Shown piece by piece: positions 24,299 through 32,482 of a DNA stretch of 41,528 nucleotides. The position numbers were made by a program, and so were the translations under genes. Within the stretch, counting starts at the first letter, position 1. Each line of letters starts with the position of its first letter. The notes under the pieces were generated by a model. That model had not been told where the DNA came from. It ran no database searches and was given only the letters and a program-made list of their open reading frames with translations. The DNA is taken from positions 1 to 41,528 of the forward strand of contig CAMEJP010000015.1 in the NCBI GenBank assembly GCA_945920185.1. The letters run 5' to 3'. Source of the stretch: an uncultured Eubacterium sp. Its GTDB lineage: Bacteria > Bacillota > Clostridia > Lachnospirales > Lachnospiraceae.

Positions 24299-24746
24299 CC
24301 TGTTCCTCCGTATTCAAACTGCCCTGATGGGCTATATAATCAAGGTAAGACTGAAGAATAATCTGTGCGGCAACCATATCCACATACAGATACCTGTCCT
24401 CTCTTCTTACCTTACTTTCCATAAGTATCCTGTTTGATTCAACGCTGGAGAGACGTTCATCCCACATAACAACTTCCTTACCTGTACGTCTTTCAAGCTT
24501 TTCTTTAAAATCAAGTGCCTGCTCAGCCATATCGCTCATATCATTGTTCAAATGCTTGGGAAAGCCCAAAACAAGCTTCTCTACCTCGTATTCCCTGATA
24601 AGTTCTTCTATACGAGCCAAAGTCTGTCTTAGTTTGTTTGCTTCCTTGCGCCTTATAATCTCTACTGACTGCGCAGTAATAAACAGTGGGTCGCTAACAG
24701 CTACACCTACTGTCTTAGTTCCATAATCAAGCCCCATTATTCTCAT
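24279..24746 (-). CDS. ruvX: Putative pre-16S rRNA nuclease / Holliday junction resolvase-like RuvX (YqgF)
   Basis: RNase H-fold nuclease implicated in 16S rRNA 5'-end maturation. The 155-residue protein starts MRIMGLDYGTKTVGVAVSDP (first catalytic Asp), has KLVLGFPKHLNNDMSDMAEQ (the GxPxxxNG-like loop) and VVMWDERLSSVES (second acidic pair), and ends with YVDMVAAQIILQSYLDY (third Asp). A hydrophilic tail of about 15 residues follows. AAAGGA precedes the ATG. It sits between ireB and DUF1292, as in most Firmicutes. Confidence 0.92.
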   Translation of the reverse strand: MRIMGLDYGTKTVGVAVSDPLFITAQSVEIIRRKEANKLRQTLARIEELIREYEVEKLVLGFPKHLNNDMSDMAEQALDFKEKLERRTGKEVVMWDERLSSVESNRILMESKVRREDRYLYVDMVAAQIILQSYLDYIAHQGSLNTEEQDGKDNI

Positions 24747-24764
24747 AACTTTTTCCTTTCAGGT

Positions 24765-25025
24765 TTACAGGTCCTTGTTGGTTATAAAATATCTGAGAGT
24801 TTCTTCTACCAGCTCGTCCCTCTCAACTTTCATAATCAGACTTCTTGCATTGTTATGACTTGTAATGTAAGTCGGATCGCCGGACATAATATAACCCACA
24901 ATCTGCGTAACGGGATTATAGCCCTTTTCTTTCAGTGCCTTATAAACATTTTCTATAACTTCACTTACAGAAACATTCTGCTCAGGCTGGATTTTAAAAT
25001 ACTTTGTGCTGCTTAAATCTTCCAT
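24765..25025 (-). CDS. ireB: IreB family regulatory protein (UPF0297)
   Basis: Small cytoplasmic protein of 86 residues; in Enterococcus IreB is a substrate of the Ser/Thr kinase IreK and influences cephalosporin resistance. The family pattern is clear: a start near SSTKYFKIQ, then EVIENVYKALKEKGYNPVTQ, IVGYIMSGDPTYITSHNNAR and a C-terminal helix ending RYFI. The ATG at 25023-25025 lies about 10 bases from AAAGGA; a GTG three codons upstream would abut that site. It heads the ireB-ruvX-DUF1292-rnj group behind a consensus promoter. No PASTA kinase is encoded here. Confidence 0.9.
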   Translation of the reverse strand: MEDLSSTKYFKIQPEQNVSVSEVIENVYKALKEKGYNPVTQIVGYIMSGDPTYITSHNNARSLIMKVERDELVEETLRYFITNKDL

Positions 25026-25054
25026 ATATCTCACGTCCTTTTACTATCTAGTAT

Positions 25055-25083
25055 ATTCTATAATATATTTCAAACAAATTCAA
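25055..25083 (-). promoter_or_regulatory. Promoter for the ireB-ruvX-DUF1292-rnj group
   Basis: TTGAAT (25078-25083) and TAGAAT (25055-25060) on the minus strand, spacer 17 bases, about 30 bases before the ireB start and just after mtaB. Confidence 0.7.
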
Positions 25084-25119
25084 GTACTATTTCCTTTAAT
25101 GCTGTGCGGTGTACATGTT

Positions 25120-26433
25120 TTAAGACATAATTTCGCCTTTTACAATTCGGCCCTTATATACGTTAACAAGGCTTACAGCGTGTATTTCGTTGGTAATGTC
25201 ACGCTCTGACTTTACCGCAACCTTTATATAATTCGTAGTATGTCCGACATAGTATTCCTCGTCACCAAGCTTATCCTTCTCTTCAAAAAGCACATCCATA
25301 ACACGTCCCAAATATGAACTGTTATATTCAAACTGATGCTTCCTGTCAAGTTCAAGCAAAATATCGCTTCTTAAAGACTTGACATCATCCGGCACCTGAT
25401 TTTCCATCTTATCCGCAACCGTACCTGCTCTTCTGGAATACTTAAAAATATGTGTTTCATAAAAATTAACCCGTTCAAGAAAGCTCTTTGTTTCAAAAAA
25501 TTCTTCCTCGGTTTCACCCGGAAATCCTACTATCACATCAGTCGTGAGGGCTGTATCGCAAAGTCTCTCCCTCAACATTTTACATTTTTCAAAATATTCC
25601 TCCGAATTATATCGTCTGTTCATACGCTTTAGCGTAGCATCGCATCCGCTCTGCAAAGAAAGGTGAAAATGATGACACACCTTATAACATTTTTCCAGAC
25701 GCTCCGTAAATGTTTCGGTAATTATTCTTGGTTCAAGCGAACCAAGGCGTATTCTTTCTATCCCTTCTATACCATTTACTGCCTCTATAAGGTCTATTAA
25801 ACTCACTTTTTCTTCCAAATCCACGCCGTATGAGCTCAAATGTATGCCCGTAAGCACTACCTCTTTGTAACCCATGCCGGCAAGCTTTGTTATCTCATTT
25901 ATGCAGTCTTTCAATTTTCGGCTTCTCACTCTGCCTCTTGTATACGGTATAATGCAGTATGAACAGAATTGATTGCATCCGTCCTGAACCTTTATGAAAG
26001 CTCTTGTCTTCTCGGTCTGGGTTCCAAGCTTCATTTCCTCATATTCATTCGTATGTGCAATATCCACAATGTCATTATTTCTGGCATTATCCTGTATATA
26101 TTCTTCAACTATAGAAACAAGTTCATTTTTTCTGTTGTTTCCGATAACAAGGTCCACCGCATTGTCCTTAAGCAGTTCCTCCTTCGCCGCCTGAACATAA
26201 CATCCCACCGCAGCCACTACTGCATCAGGATTGTTCTTTTTCGCTTTATGAAGCATCTGCCTTGATTTTCTGTCAGCTATATTTGTAACCGAACATGTAT
26301 TTACAATGTAAATGTCAGCAATACCTTCAAATTCCACAATTTCATATCCCGCTTCCCTGAAACTTTGCTCCATAGCCATAGTCTCATAAGCATTTACCTT
26401 GCAACCCAATGTATGAAACGCAACGCTTTTCAT
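25120..26433 (-). CDS. mtaB: tRNA (N6-threonylcarbamoyladenosine-37-C2) methylthiotransferase MtaB
   Basis: Radical-SAM enzyme that turns t6A37 of ANN-reading tRNAs into ms2t6A37. The 437-residue protein has the N-terminal cysteines in HTLGCKVNAYE, IVNTCSVT and AAVGCYVQ (auxiliary cluster), the radical-SAM motif CNQFCSYCIIPYTRGRVRSR (about 152-171), SLEPRII, SLQSGCDATLKRMNR and a C-terminal TRAM-like domain. HTLGCKVNAYE is the MtaB (YqeV) signature, distinct from MiaB and from RimO at 12163-13500. In Bacillus it follows prmA-rsmE; here the same genes are on the same strand but parted by nifS, thiI and the HPr-like gene. Confidence 0.94.
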   Translation of the reverse strand: MKSVAFHTLGCKVNAYETMAMEQSFREAGYEIVEFEGIADIYIVNTCSVTNIADRKSRQMLHKAKKNNPDAVVAAVGCYVQAAKEELLKDNAVDLVIGNNRKNELVSIVEEYIQDNARNNDIVDIAHTNEYEEMKLGTQTEKTRAFIKVQDGCNQFCSYCIIPYTRGRVRSRKLKDCINEITKLAGMGYKEVVLTGIHLSSYGVDLEEKVSLIDLIEAVNGIEGIERIRLGSLEPRIITETFTERLEKCYKVCHHFHLSLQSGCDATLKRMNRRYNSEEYFEKCKMLRERLCDTALTTDVIVGFPGETEEEFFETKSFLERVNFYETHIFKYSRRAGTVADKMENQVPDDVKSLRSDILLELDRKHQFEYNSSYLGRVMDVLFEEKDKLGDEEYYVGHTTNYIKVAVKSERDITNEIHAVSLVNVYKGRIVKGEIMS

Positions 26434-26475
26434 TATATTTCACTTCCTTTTTTCAAAAATTTCTTGTAAATAATA

Positions 26476-26507
26476 TTGACATATACCCGTCCAAAGTTTA
26501 GTATAAT
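26476..26507 (+). promoter_or_regulatory. Promoter for the HPr-like gene
   Basis: Perfect TTGACA (26476-26481) with TAGTAT 17 bases later (26499-26504); the better TATAAT at 26502-26507 would need a 20-base spacer. Confidence 0.55.
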
Positions 26508-26555
26508 GTATAGTTGAATTCTTATCAACGTACATAAAAACAAGGAGGGTTTTCC

Positions 26556-26792
26556 ATGAAGACAGTACAGATTTCTCTTAATTCAATCGATAAGGTTAAA
26601 TCTTTTGTTAATGATATTACTAAGTTCGATGTTGATTTTGATTTGGTATCAGGCAGATATGTAATCGACGCTAAGTCAATTATGGGTATATTCAGCTTAG
26701 ACTTATCAAAGCCTATCGATCTCAATATTCATTCAGAGAATGATTCGGAAGCTAACACAATTCTTTCTGTTTTAGCACCTTATATTGTATAG
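26556..26792 (+). CDS. HPr-like protein lacking the active-site histidine
   Basis: A 78-residue protein with the HPr fold pattern. It aligns with Bacillus HPr from the first strand (MKTVQISL) through the helix (VKSFVNDITKFDVDFDLVSG) to KSIMGIFSLDLSKPIDLNIH, where HPr has KSIMGVMSL. The regulatory serine (Ser46 of HPr, the HPrK/P site) is Ser41 here. The phosphocarrier motif GIHARPA is absent: this stretch reads NSIDKVKSF with no His, and is shorter by two residues. It therefore cannot carry PTS phosphate. The Bacillus protein Crh also lost His15 but kept Ser46 and co-represses with CcpA; a Crh-like role is inference. Single-gene unit with its own promoter, AAGGAGG site and terminator. Confidence 0.8.
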   Translation: MKTVQISLNSIDKVKSFVNDITKFDVDFDLVSGRYVIDAKSIMGIFSLDLSKPIDLNIHSENDSEANTILSVLAPYIV

Positions 26793-26827
26793 TGGATTGT
26801 ATCCAATCCATATATCATAGTATTTAT

Positions 26828-26857
26828 GAGCTGTGGCATTACTGTCACAGCTCTTTT
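26828..26857 (+). terminator. Terminator of the HPr-like gene
   Basis: GAGCTGTG (26828-26835) pairs with CACAGCTC (26846-26853), then TTTT. It lies between this gene and the convergent thiI. Confidence 0.8.
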
Positions 26858-26889
26858 CATCTCATTTTTAACAATATTTACAGTTTTTT

Positions 26890-28080
26890 CTATCCTTCTA
26901 TTTCAATAACCTCTGCCGTGTCTATCGCTGTCCTTATGAGTTCATCTATTCTGTCTGCGATTTTTGTTTCAGAGCCTTTTATCACATTTATGTTAGGCTT
27001 TGTCACAGGATGCTTCGCAACAAATATCGTACAGCAGTCCTCGTAAGGCTGTATGCTTGTCTCATATGTTCCGATTTTTTCTGCAAGGTCAATTATCTCT
27101 TGCTTGTCAAATGCCACAACCGGTCTGAATATAGGAAGGGTGGCTGCCTCATTTATGACTGCAAGACTCTGCATCGTCTGGCTTGACACCTGACCGATGC
27201 TTTCACCCGTAATAAGTCCTACTGCTCCGGTCTTTTCACACAGACCCTCGGCAACTTTTATCATTACTCGTTTCATAATGATGGTAAGCTCGTCATGAGG
27301 ACATTTTTCATATATATATAACTGAATATCCGTAAAATTAACAACGTGAAGCTTTATAGGTCCTGCGTACTGAGAGACTATCTTAGCAAGGTCAAGCACC
27401 TTCTGCTTTGCCCTCTCGCTTGTATAAGGTGGAGAGTTAAAATAGCATGCGTCAATGGTAACACCTCGCTTTGCGACCATATATCCCGATACAGGGCTGT
27501 CTATTCCTCCCGACAAAAGAAGCATTCCTCTGCCGTTTGTTCCCACAGGCATACCACCCGGTCCCGGTATCTCCATTGAGTATATATTAATTTTCTGACG
27601 TATCTCAACATAAAGCATAACATCCGGCTTATGCACGTCCACACTAAGCTCAGGAAATGCCTCCAAAAGTACGTGTCCAAGCTCGGCGTTAATCTCCATT
27701 GAGTTCAGAGGATAATTCTTTCTTGCACGTCTTGCCTCCACCTTAAAGGTAATGTGCTTATCCGCATACTGTCTGTCAATATAATCAACTACCTGCTTTG
27801 ACAAATCTTCAAAACCGTTGTCATCAATTTGAAGCATAGGACATATTCCGACGATACCAAACACTTTCTTCAATGCGTCTATTGCCTCGTCATAATCATA
27901 GTCGCCTTCTGCCTCTACATATATTCTGCCCTGCTCCTTATGAACATTAAAGCTTCCGTCAACATTCCTAAGACTGTATTTTATCTGCTTCATAAGGGCA
28001 TCCTCAAACATATATCTGTTCTTACCCTTGACTCCTATTTCACCGTATTTTATTAAAAATGCTTTAAACAAATTGCTCAT
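26890..28080 (-). CDS. thiI: tRNA uracil 4-sulfurtransferase ThiI
   Basis: ATP-dependent enzyme that makes 4-thiouridine at position 8 of tRNA and, in some species, helps thiazole synthesis. The 396-residue protein has an N-terminal ferredoxin-like/THUMP part (about 60-165, with HITFKVEARRARKNYPLNS) and a PP-loop ATPase with LLLSGGIDSPVSGYM (about 186-200) and GLITGESIGQVSSQTMQSL. It stops where the E. coli enzyme continues into a rhodanese domain, so sulfur must be delivered directly, as known for Bacillus ThiI with NifZ. The gene for a cysteine desulfurase lies 46 bases upstream in the same operon. GAGG precedes the ATG by four bases. Confidence 0.96.
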   Translation of the reverse strand: MSNLFKAFLIKYGEIGVKGKNRYMFEDALMKQIKYSLRNVDGSFNVHKEQGRIYVEAEGDYDYDEAIDALKKVFGIVGICPMLQIDDNGFEDLSKQVVDYIDRQYADKHITFKVEARRARKNYPLNSMEINAELGHVLLEAFPELSVDVHKPDVMLYVEIRQKINIYSMEIPGPGGMPVGTNGRGMLLLSGGIDSPVSGYMVAKRGVTIDACYFNSPPYTSERAKQKVLDLAKIVSQYAGPIKLHVVNFTDIQLYIYEKCPHDELTIIMKRVMIKVAEGLCEKTGAVGLITGESIGQVSSQTMQSLAVINEAATLPIFRPVVAFDKQEIIDLAEKIGTYETSIQPYEDCCTIFVAKHPVTKPNINVIKGSETKIADRIDELIRTAIDTAEVIEIEG

Positions 28081-28116
28081 TTTTCCTCACATTCCGGACG
28101 TATCCGTCTCCTGCCA
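28081..28116 (-). promoter_or_regulatory. Leader D: hairpin and CGGAATGTGAGG before thiI
   Basis: On the minus strand GACG-GATA-CGTC is followed by CGGAATGTGAGG and the thiI ATG, the same arrangement as leaders at 17650, 20733 and 22271. Confidence 0.4.
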
Positions 28117-28126
28117 TTGCTTTTAT

Positions 28127-29287
28127 CTATTTTCTTGTAAACCTTCTTTGAATCGGTACCGTTTCACGAATCACGTCTAAGGCATAATCAATTTCTTCTT
28201 TTGTAGTATCCTCTGAAAAGCTAAATCTTACGGTACTTTCAAGCAAATCTCTGCGAACGCCTATTCCGGTAAGCGTTGCACTGTATTTCTGCTTATGCTC
28301 ATTCGAGGTACATGCCGAACCTGACGATACATATATTCCCTTTTCAGACAGGGCATTTAAAAGGTTACTGCTTCTTACGTTTTCAAAGCTGACGCTCACT
28401 ATGTGCGGTGCGCTTTCCCTGCCTTTGGCACCGTTTACATACACGCCGTCAAGCTTTGTTATCTCATCCGTAAAATACTCTTTAAGCTCATACATACGCT
28501 TCTGCTTTTCATCAAAATCCGTATATGTCTTTTCGACAGCCACTCCGAGTCCTGCTATTGCAGGCACATTTTCCGTACCCGAACGCATGCCGCTTTGCTG
28601 TCCTCCGCCGTATATGATTGGCTTAATCTTTACTTTTTCATTAACGTACAGAAATCCGCTTCCCTTCGGTCCGTGAATCTTGTGACCGCTTACCGACATC
28701 ATGTCTATGTTAAGTTTTTTAGGATATATTCTGTATTTTCCGAATGCCTGTATTGCGTCCACATGAAACAGTATATCAGGATTTATGCTCTTTATCAGCT
28801 TTCCTATCTCTTCAATCGGTTCAACGGCACCTATCTCATTATTCACATACATTACCGACACAAGAATTGTCGTATCCTTTATGGCATTTTTTAGCTGTTC
28901 AAGAGAAATGTATCCCAAATTGTCCACATCAAGATATGTCACCTCAAAGCCCATATCTTCAAGAAAGCCTGCAACGGCTCCCACCGACTTATGCTCTATT
29001 GAAGTGGTTATGATGTGATTTTTATTTCTTCTGTTTGCCATAACCGCACCGATAAGAGCCATATTGTTTGACTCCGTACCGCCTGAGGTAAATATGATTT
29101 CTTTTTCATTTACCTTCATGGATTTTGCTATGGCACTTTTTGCCTCTTTTATATACTGTTCTGCTATTATGCCTTTGTGATGAAGAGAGGAAGGATTGCC
29201 AAAATCCTCTGCCATACATTTATTCATAATGTCAAGCACTTCATCATACACCTTTGTAGTAGCAGAATTGTCCAAATATGCTTCCAC
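28127..29287 (-). CDS. nifS: Cysteine desulfurase, NifS/NifZ type, dedicated to ThiI
   Basis: PLP enzyme that takes sulfur from cysteine as an enzyme-bound persulfide. The 386-residue protein starts MEAYLDNSATTKV and has TSGGTESNNMA, VMYVNNEIGAVEPIEEI, HVDAIQAFGK, the PLP-lysine motif SVSGHKIHGPKGSGFLY, GGGQQSGMRSGTENVP, and the catalytic cysteine in SSGSACTSN. GTG start at 29285-29287 with GGAGG seven bases upstream; it begins 2 bases after the rsmE stop. The pairing nifS-thiI matches Bacillus nifZ-thiI, so tRNA thiolation is its likely main job, although no IscU-type scaffold is here to test a wider role. Confidence 0.93.
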   Translation of the reverse strand: MEAYLDNSATTKVYDEVLDIMNKCMAEDFGNPSSLHHKGIIAEQYIKEAKSAIAKSMKVNEKEIIFTSGGTESNNMALIGAVMANRRNKNHIITTSIEHKSVGAVAGFLEDMGFEVTYLDVDNLGYISLEQLKNAIKDTTILVSVMYVNNEIGAVEPIEEIGKLIKSINPDILFHVDAIQAFGKYRIYPKKLNIDMMSVSGHKIHGPKGSGFLYVNEKVKIKPIIYGGGQQSGMRSGTENVPAIAGLGVAVEKTYTDFDEKQKRMYELKEYFTDEITKLDGVYVNGAKGRESAPHIVSVSFENVRSSNLLNALSEKGIYVSSGSACTSNEHKQKYSATLTGIGVRRDLLESTVRFSFSEDTTKEEIDYALDVIRETVPIQRRFTRK

Positions 29288-29289
29288 CT

Positions 29290-30027
29290 TTATTCCTCCA
29301 TATGATACATAAGAATGGAAAGTACCGTCATTCCCGCCGTTTCCGTTCTCAATATTCTTTTTCCGAGAGTTATCGCCTTTGCTCCGTTATCTGTGGCAAG
29401 TGTGACTTCGCCTTCGTCAAAACCGCCCTCAGGACCTATAAATACCGCAACGCTTTGCCCGCTCTTTATTCCGTCTATTATTTTTCTGGTATCCTCCATA
29501 CCCTCTGCATTTTCATACGGCATAAGAATAACATCCATATTTTCTGCATAAGCTATGGCTTTTTCAAAGCTCATAACACCGGTAATTTCAGGAATTATGC
29601 TTCGTTTACTCTGCTTTGCCGCACTTTCCGATATCTGCTGCCAGCGTTTTAGCTTGGAAGCTTCCTTTTTATCATCAAGTTTAACTATGCTTCTCTTTGT
29701 CGCCACAGGTATAATCTGATACGCACCAAGTTCCACCGCCTTCTGGATGATAAGTTCCATCTTATCACTCTTTGGCAGACCTTGAAACAGGTATATTTTA
29801 CTTTTAAGCTCGTGACCCATTTCATAGACAAATCTTACCTTAAGTCTTATAGCATCCTCAAAAAATTCTTCTATTTCACAGCTGTAATCGTTGGCGTCCT
29901 CGTCGCTTATAAGTATTTCATCGCCCTTTTTCATACGAAGTACATTCTTAATATGGTTCACATCCGTACCGTCTATCACAATATGGTCTTCGGATATATT
30001 TTCTTTTCTAGCAAAAAAATGATACAT
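29290..30027 (-). CDS. rsmE: 16S rRNA (uracil-1498-N3) methyltransferase RsmE
   Basis: SPOUT-class methyltransferase that methylates U1498 in the decoding region of 16S rRNA. The 245-residue protein has an N-terminal PUA-like part with DVNHIKNVLRMKKGDEILIS and a C-terminal trefoil-knot domain: LFQGLPKSDKMELIIQKAVE (the family signature), ATKRSIVKLDDKK, AVFIGPEGGFDEGEV and LGKRILRTETAGM. All key motifs are present. It follows prmA by 12 bases as in Bacillus yqeT-yqeU, and precedes nifS by 2 bases. Confidence 0.95.
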   Translation of the reverse strand: MYHFFARKENISEDHIVIDGTDVNHIKNVLRMKKGDEILISDEDANDYSCEIEEFFEDAIRLKVRFVYEMGHELKSKIYLFQGLPKSDKMELIIQKAVELGAYQIIPVATKRSIVKLDDKKEASKLKRWQQISESAAKQSKRSIIPEITGVMSFEKAIAYAENMDVILMPYENAEGMEDTRKIIDGIKSGQSVAVFIGPEGGFDEGEVTLATDNGAKAITLGKRILRTETAGMTVLSILMYHMEE

Positions 30028-30039
30028 TTCTACCGTTCC

Positions 30040-30999
30040 TTAGGAAATCTTTTTCACAGTGACATTTACCCATTCGCCCTGATGGTTTACTTCAACTATC
30101 TCAAAATCAGGATTTTCATTGAAGGTCTTTACTACAAGTTCTTCCTTGTCATCTATTATTCCGGAGGTTATAAGATATGCGCCCGTTTTCATATGCTCCG
30201 CAATGATACCTGAAAGCGGAACCAACACCTCCGCCAGTATATTTGCAGCCACAATATCATACTTATTGTAACCTACGGCATCTTTAATCTCGCGGTTGTC
30301 TATTATGTTGCCCTCCATAAGTGTAAAAGCCTCTTCGCTTATACCGTTCACCTCGGCATTTTCCCTGCTGGCAACAATGGCAACAGGGTCAAGGTCCGTT
30401 CCGAGAGCATGACCTGCCCCAAGAAGCAATGACACTATAGAAAGAATACCGCTTCCGCAGCCCACATCAAGCACTTCATCGCCTTTTTTAAGATACTTTG
30501 TAAGTTGCTTTATAACAAGCTGCGTGGTCTCGTGGGCTCCCGTTCCGAAAGCCGCACCGGGGTCGATATGAACCACTGTCTTTCCCTGCATTTCATCGCT
30601 TTCTTCCTCCCATGTAGGTTTTATGAAAATGTCACCTATGGAGAAAGACTTAAAATACTGCTTCCAGTTGTTCATCCAGTCCTTGTCCTCTGTCTCAGAC
30701 TCAGTTATGGTTCCCTCGCCTATATCCATATAGCTTCTCATATCTTCAAGTTCTTCTCTGACGCGGGATAAAAGTTCACCGTCATCCTCGTCACTGTCAA
30801 TATAAAAGCTTACATTTGCCTTTCCGTCATCTTCCGGAAGCTCCGGCAAAAAATCTATAAACATAGACTGCTTGTCCTCATCGGTAAGCTGAACATTATC
30901 GTCTATCTCTATTCCCTCAACGCCTATTTCATTAAGAGTATAGCTAATCATATCTATTGCCGACGTAATTGTATTGATTGTATATTTATTCCACTTCAT
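30040..30999 (-). CDS. prmA: Ribosomal protein L11 methyltransferase PrmA
   Basis: Methylates ribosomal protein L11 (trimethylation of Lys and N-terminal amino groups in E. coli). The 319-residue protein has an N-terminal ferredoxin-like substrate domain (about 1-120, with KDWMNNWKQYFKSFSIG), then the SAM domain: FGTGAHETTQLVIKQL, VLDVGCGSGILSIVSLLLGA, GTDLDPVAIVASRENAEVN, and the catalytic-loop motif DIVAANILAEVLVPLSG. CGGAG lies five bases before the ATG. It is part of the long operon downstream of scpA-scpB. Confidence 0.95.
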   Translation of the reverse strand: MKWNKYTINTITSAIDMISYTLNEIGVEGIEIDDNVQLTDEDKQSMFIDFLPELPEDDGKANVSFYIDSDEDDGELLSRVREELEDMRSYMDIGEGTITESETEDKDWMNNWKQYFKSFSIGDIFIKPTWEEESDEMQGKTVVHIDPGAAFGTGAHETTQLVIKQLTKYLKKGDEVLDVGCGSGILSIVSLLLGAGHALGTDLDPVAIVASRENAEVNGISEEAFTLMEGNIIDNREIKDAVGYNKYDIVAANILAEVLVPLSGIIAEHMKTGAYLITSGIIDDKEELVVKTFNENPDFEIVEVNHQGEWVNVTVKKIS

Positions 31000-31049
31000 T
31001 TTTTCTCCGTCCCAAAACGTATATTTACTGCGTTTTAATATAAATATTT

Positions 31050-32435
31050 TTATGCCTCTTTCAGGAATGCCATGTATCCCTTGTAGGTTTCGTAAAGGTC
31101 TGCCTTGCTTATAACTTCATACGGTGCATGCATATTCTGGACAGGAACGCCAAGGTCAATAACCTCCATGCCGTAGTTTGCAAGTATATAGGCAATCGTT
31201 CCGCCGCCGCCCAAATCTACCTTTCCGAGTTCGCCTGTCTGGAAGGATATCTTATTATCGTCCATAATCTTTCTGAGCTTTGCTATATACTCGGCGTTTG
31301 CATCATTTGAGCCCGACTTTCCTCTTGAACCGGTATATTTAAGGAACACAAGACCCTTTCCGAAATATGCCACATTTTTCTTTTCCGAAGCCGCGGCATA
31401 ATTAGGGTCAAATGCGGAACTGACATCAGAAGACAGCATATATGAATTAGTCATTGCACGCCTTAATGAAAGCTCAGAAAACTCTCCGGTTCTGTCCATA
31501 AGCTCTGCCACCATATTTTCAAAGAAACGTGATTGCATTCCGGTAGCTCCTACGCTTCCTATCTCTTCTTTGTCAACAAGGATGCACGCAAGCGTCCTCT
31601 TTGGCTTCTTTACGTCACATATTGCACGAAGTGACGGATATGCACAGACTCTGTCATCATGACCGTATCCTATAATCATGCTTCTGTCCAAGCCGTAATC
31701 TCTTGCGGCACCTGCCGGTACAGCCTCTATCTCTGCGGATACAAAATCCTCCTCTTCTATGCCGTATTTGTCCTTTAGGATTGCAAGAATATTTGCTTTT
31801 ACAAGTTCCTTTTCCTCTTTATTTCCCGAAACAGGTCTGCTTCCCACAAGTATGTTGAGGTCCTCGCCCTCAACAACCTTTGCCGCCTTCTTTTCCATCT
31901 GCTCTGCCGCAAGGTGAATAAGAAGGTCCGATATGCCTACGACAGGGTCAGCCGGGTCTTCTCCAACTACTATATCCTTAACTTCACCGCTTTTTAAAGC
32001 AACCACGCCGTGAAGGGCAAGAGGTGTTGCAACCCACTGATATTTCTTGATTCCGCCGTAATAATGTGTTTCAAGAAGTGCCAGACCTTCATCTTCGTAT
32101 ATGGGATTCTGCTTTAAATCTATTCTCGGAGAATCAATATGTGCTCCGAGTATATTCATACCATTTTCCACAGGCTCGCTTCCCACAACGAATAAAACCA
32201 GTGCTTTTCCTCTGTTTACGGCATATACCTTATCGCCTGCCTTAAGTTTTTTGCCTGACTTAATATATTCATCAATATCCTTAAAGCCGTTTTCTTTGGC
32301 AACATTTACCGCAAATCTGCATGCTTCACGCTCTGTCTTACACTCTGTTATAAATGTCTTGTAATCGTCAGCAAAATCATATACCTTTTTTTCTTCCTTA
32401 GCGTCATACTTATTCCAGCAAATATCTCTTTTCAT
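31050..32435 (-). CDS. M18 family aminopeptidase
   Basis: Cytoplasmic dizinc aminopeptidase of the M18 family (aspartyl/neutral aminopeptidase type). The 461-residue protein shows the metal-site motifs GAHIDSPRIDLK (His-x-Asp), DRVCAYPSLRAI, the DKEEIGSVGATGMQS Glu-Glu pair, SSDVSSAFDPNYA and the last metal His in PVQNMHAPYEVISKAD. The ATG at 32433-32435 with GGAGG five bases upstream is preferred over one four codons earlier. Role: peptide turnover; substrate preference cannot be read. It sits between scpB and prmA with gaps of about 50 bases, so probably in the same operon. Confidence 0.92.
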   Translation of the reverse strand: MKRDICWNKYDAKEEKKVYDFADDYKTFITECKTEREACRFAVNVAKENGFKDIDEYIKSGKKLKAGDKVYAVNRGKALVLFVVGSEPVENGMNILGAHIDSPRIDLKQNPIYEDEGLALLETHYYGGIKKYQWVATPLALHGVVALKSGEVKDIVVGEDPADPVVGISDLLIHLAAEQMEKKAAKVVEGEDLNILVGSRPVSGNKEEKELVKANILAILKDKYGIEEEDFVSAEIEAVPAGAARDYGLDRSMIIGYGHDDRVCAYPSLRAICDVKKPKRTLACILVDKEEIGSVGATGMQSRFFENMVAELMDRTGEFSELSLRRAMTNSYMLSSDVSSAFDPNYAAASEKKNVAYFGKGLVFLKYTGSRGKSGSNDANAEYIAKLRKIMDDNKISFQTGELGKVDLGGGGTIAYILANYGMEVIDLGVPVQNMHAPYEVISKADLYETYKGYMAFLKEA

Positions 32436-32482
32436 TTTTTCCTCCATTCTAAGGCTGACAAAATAATGCCCGTCTTATGTTT

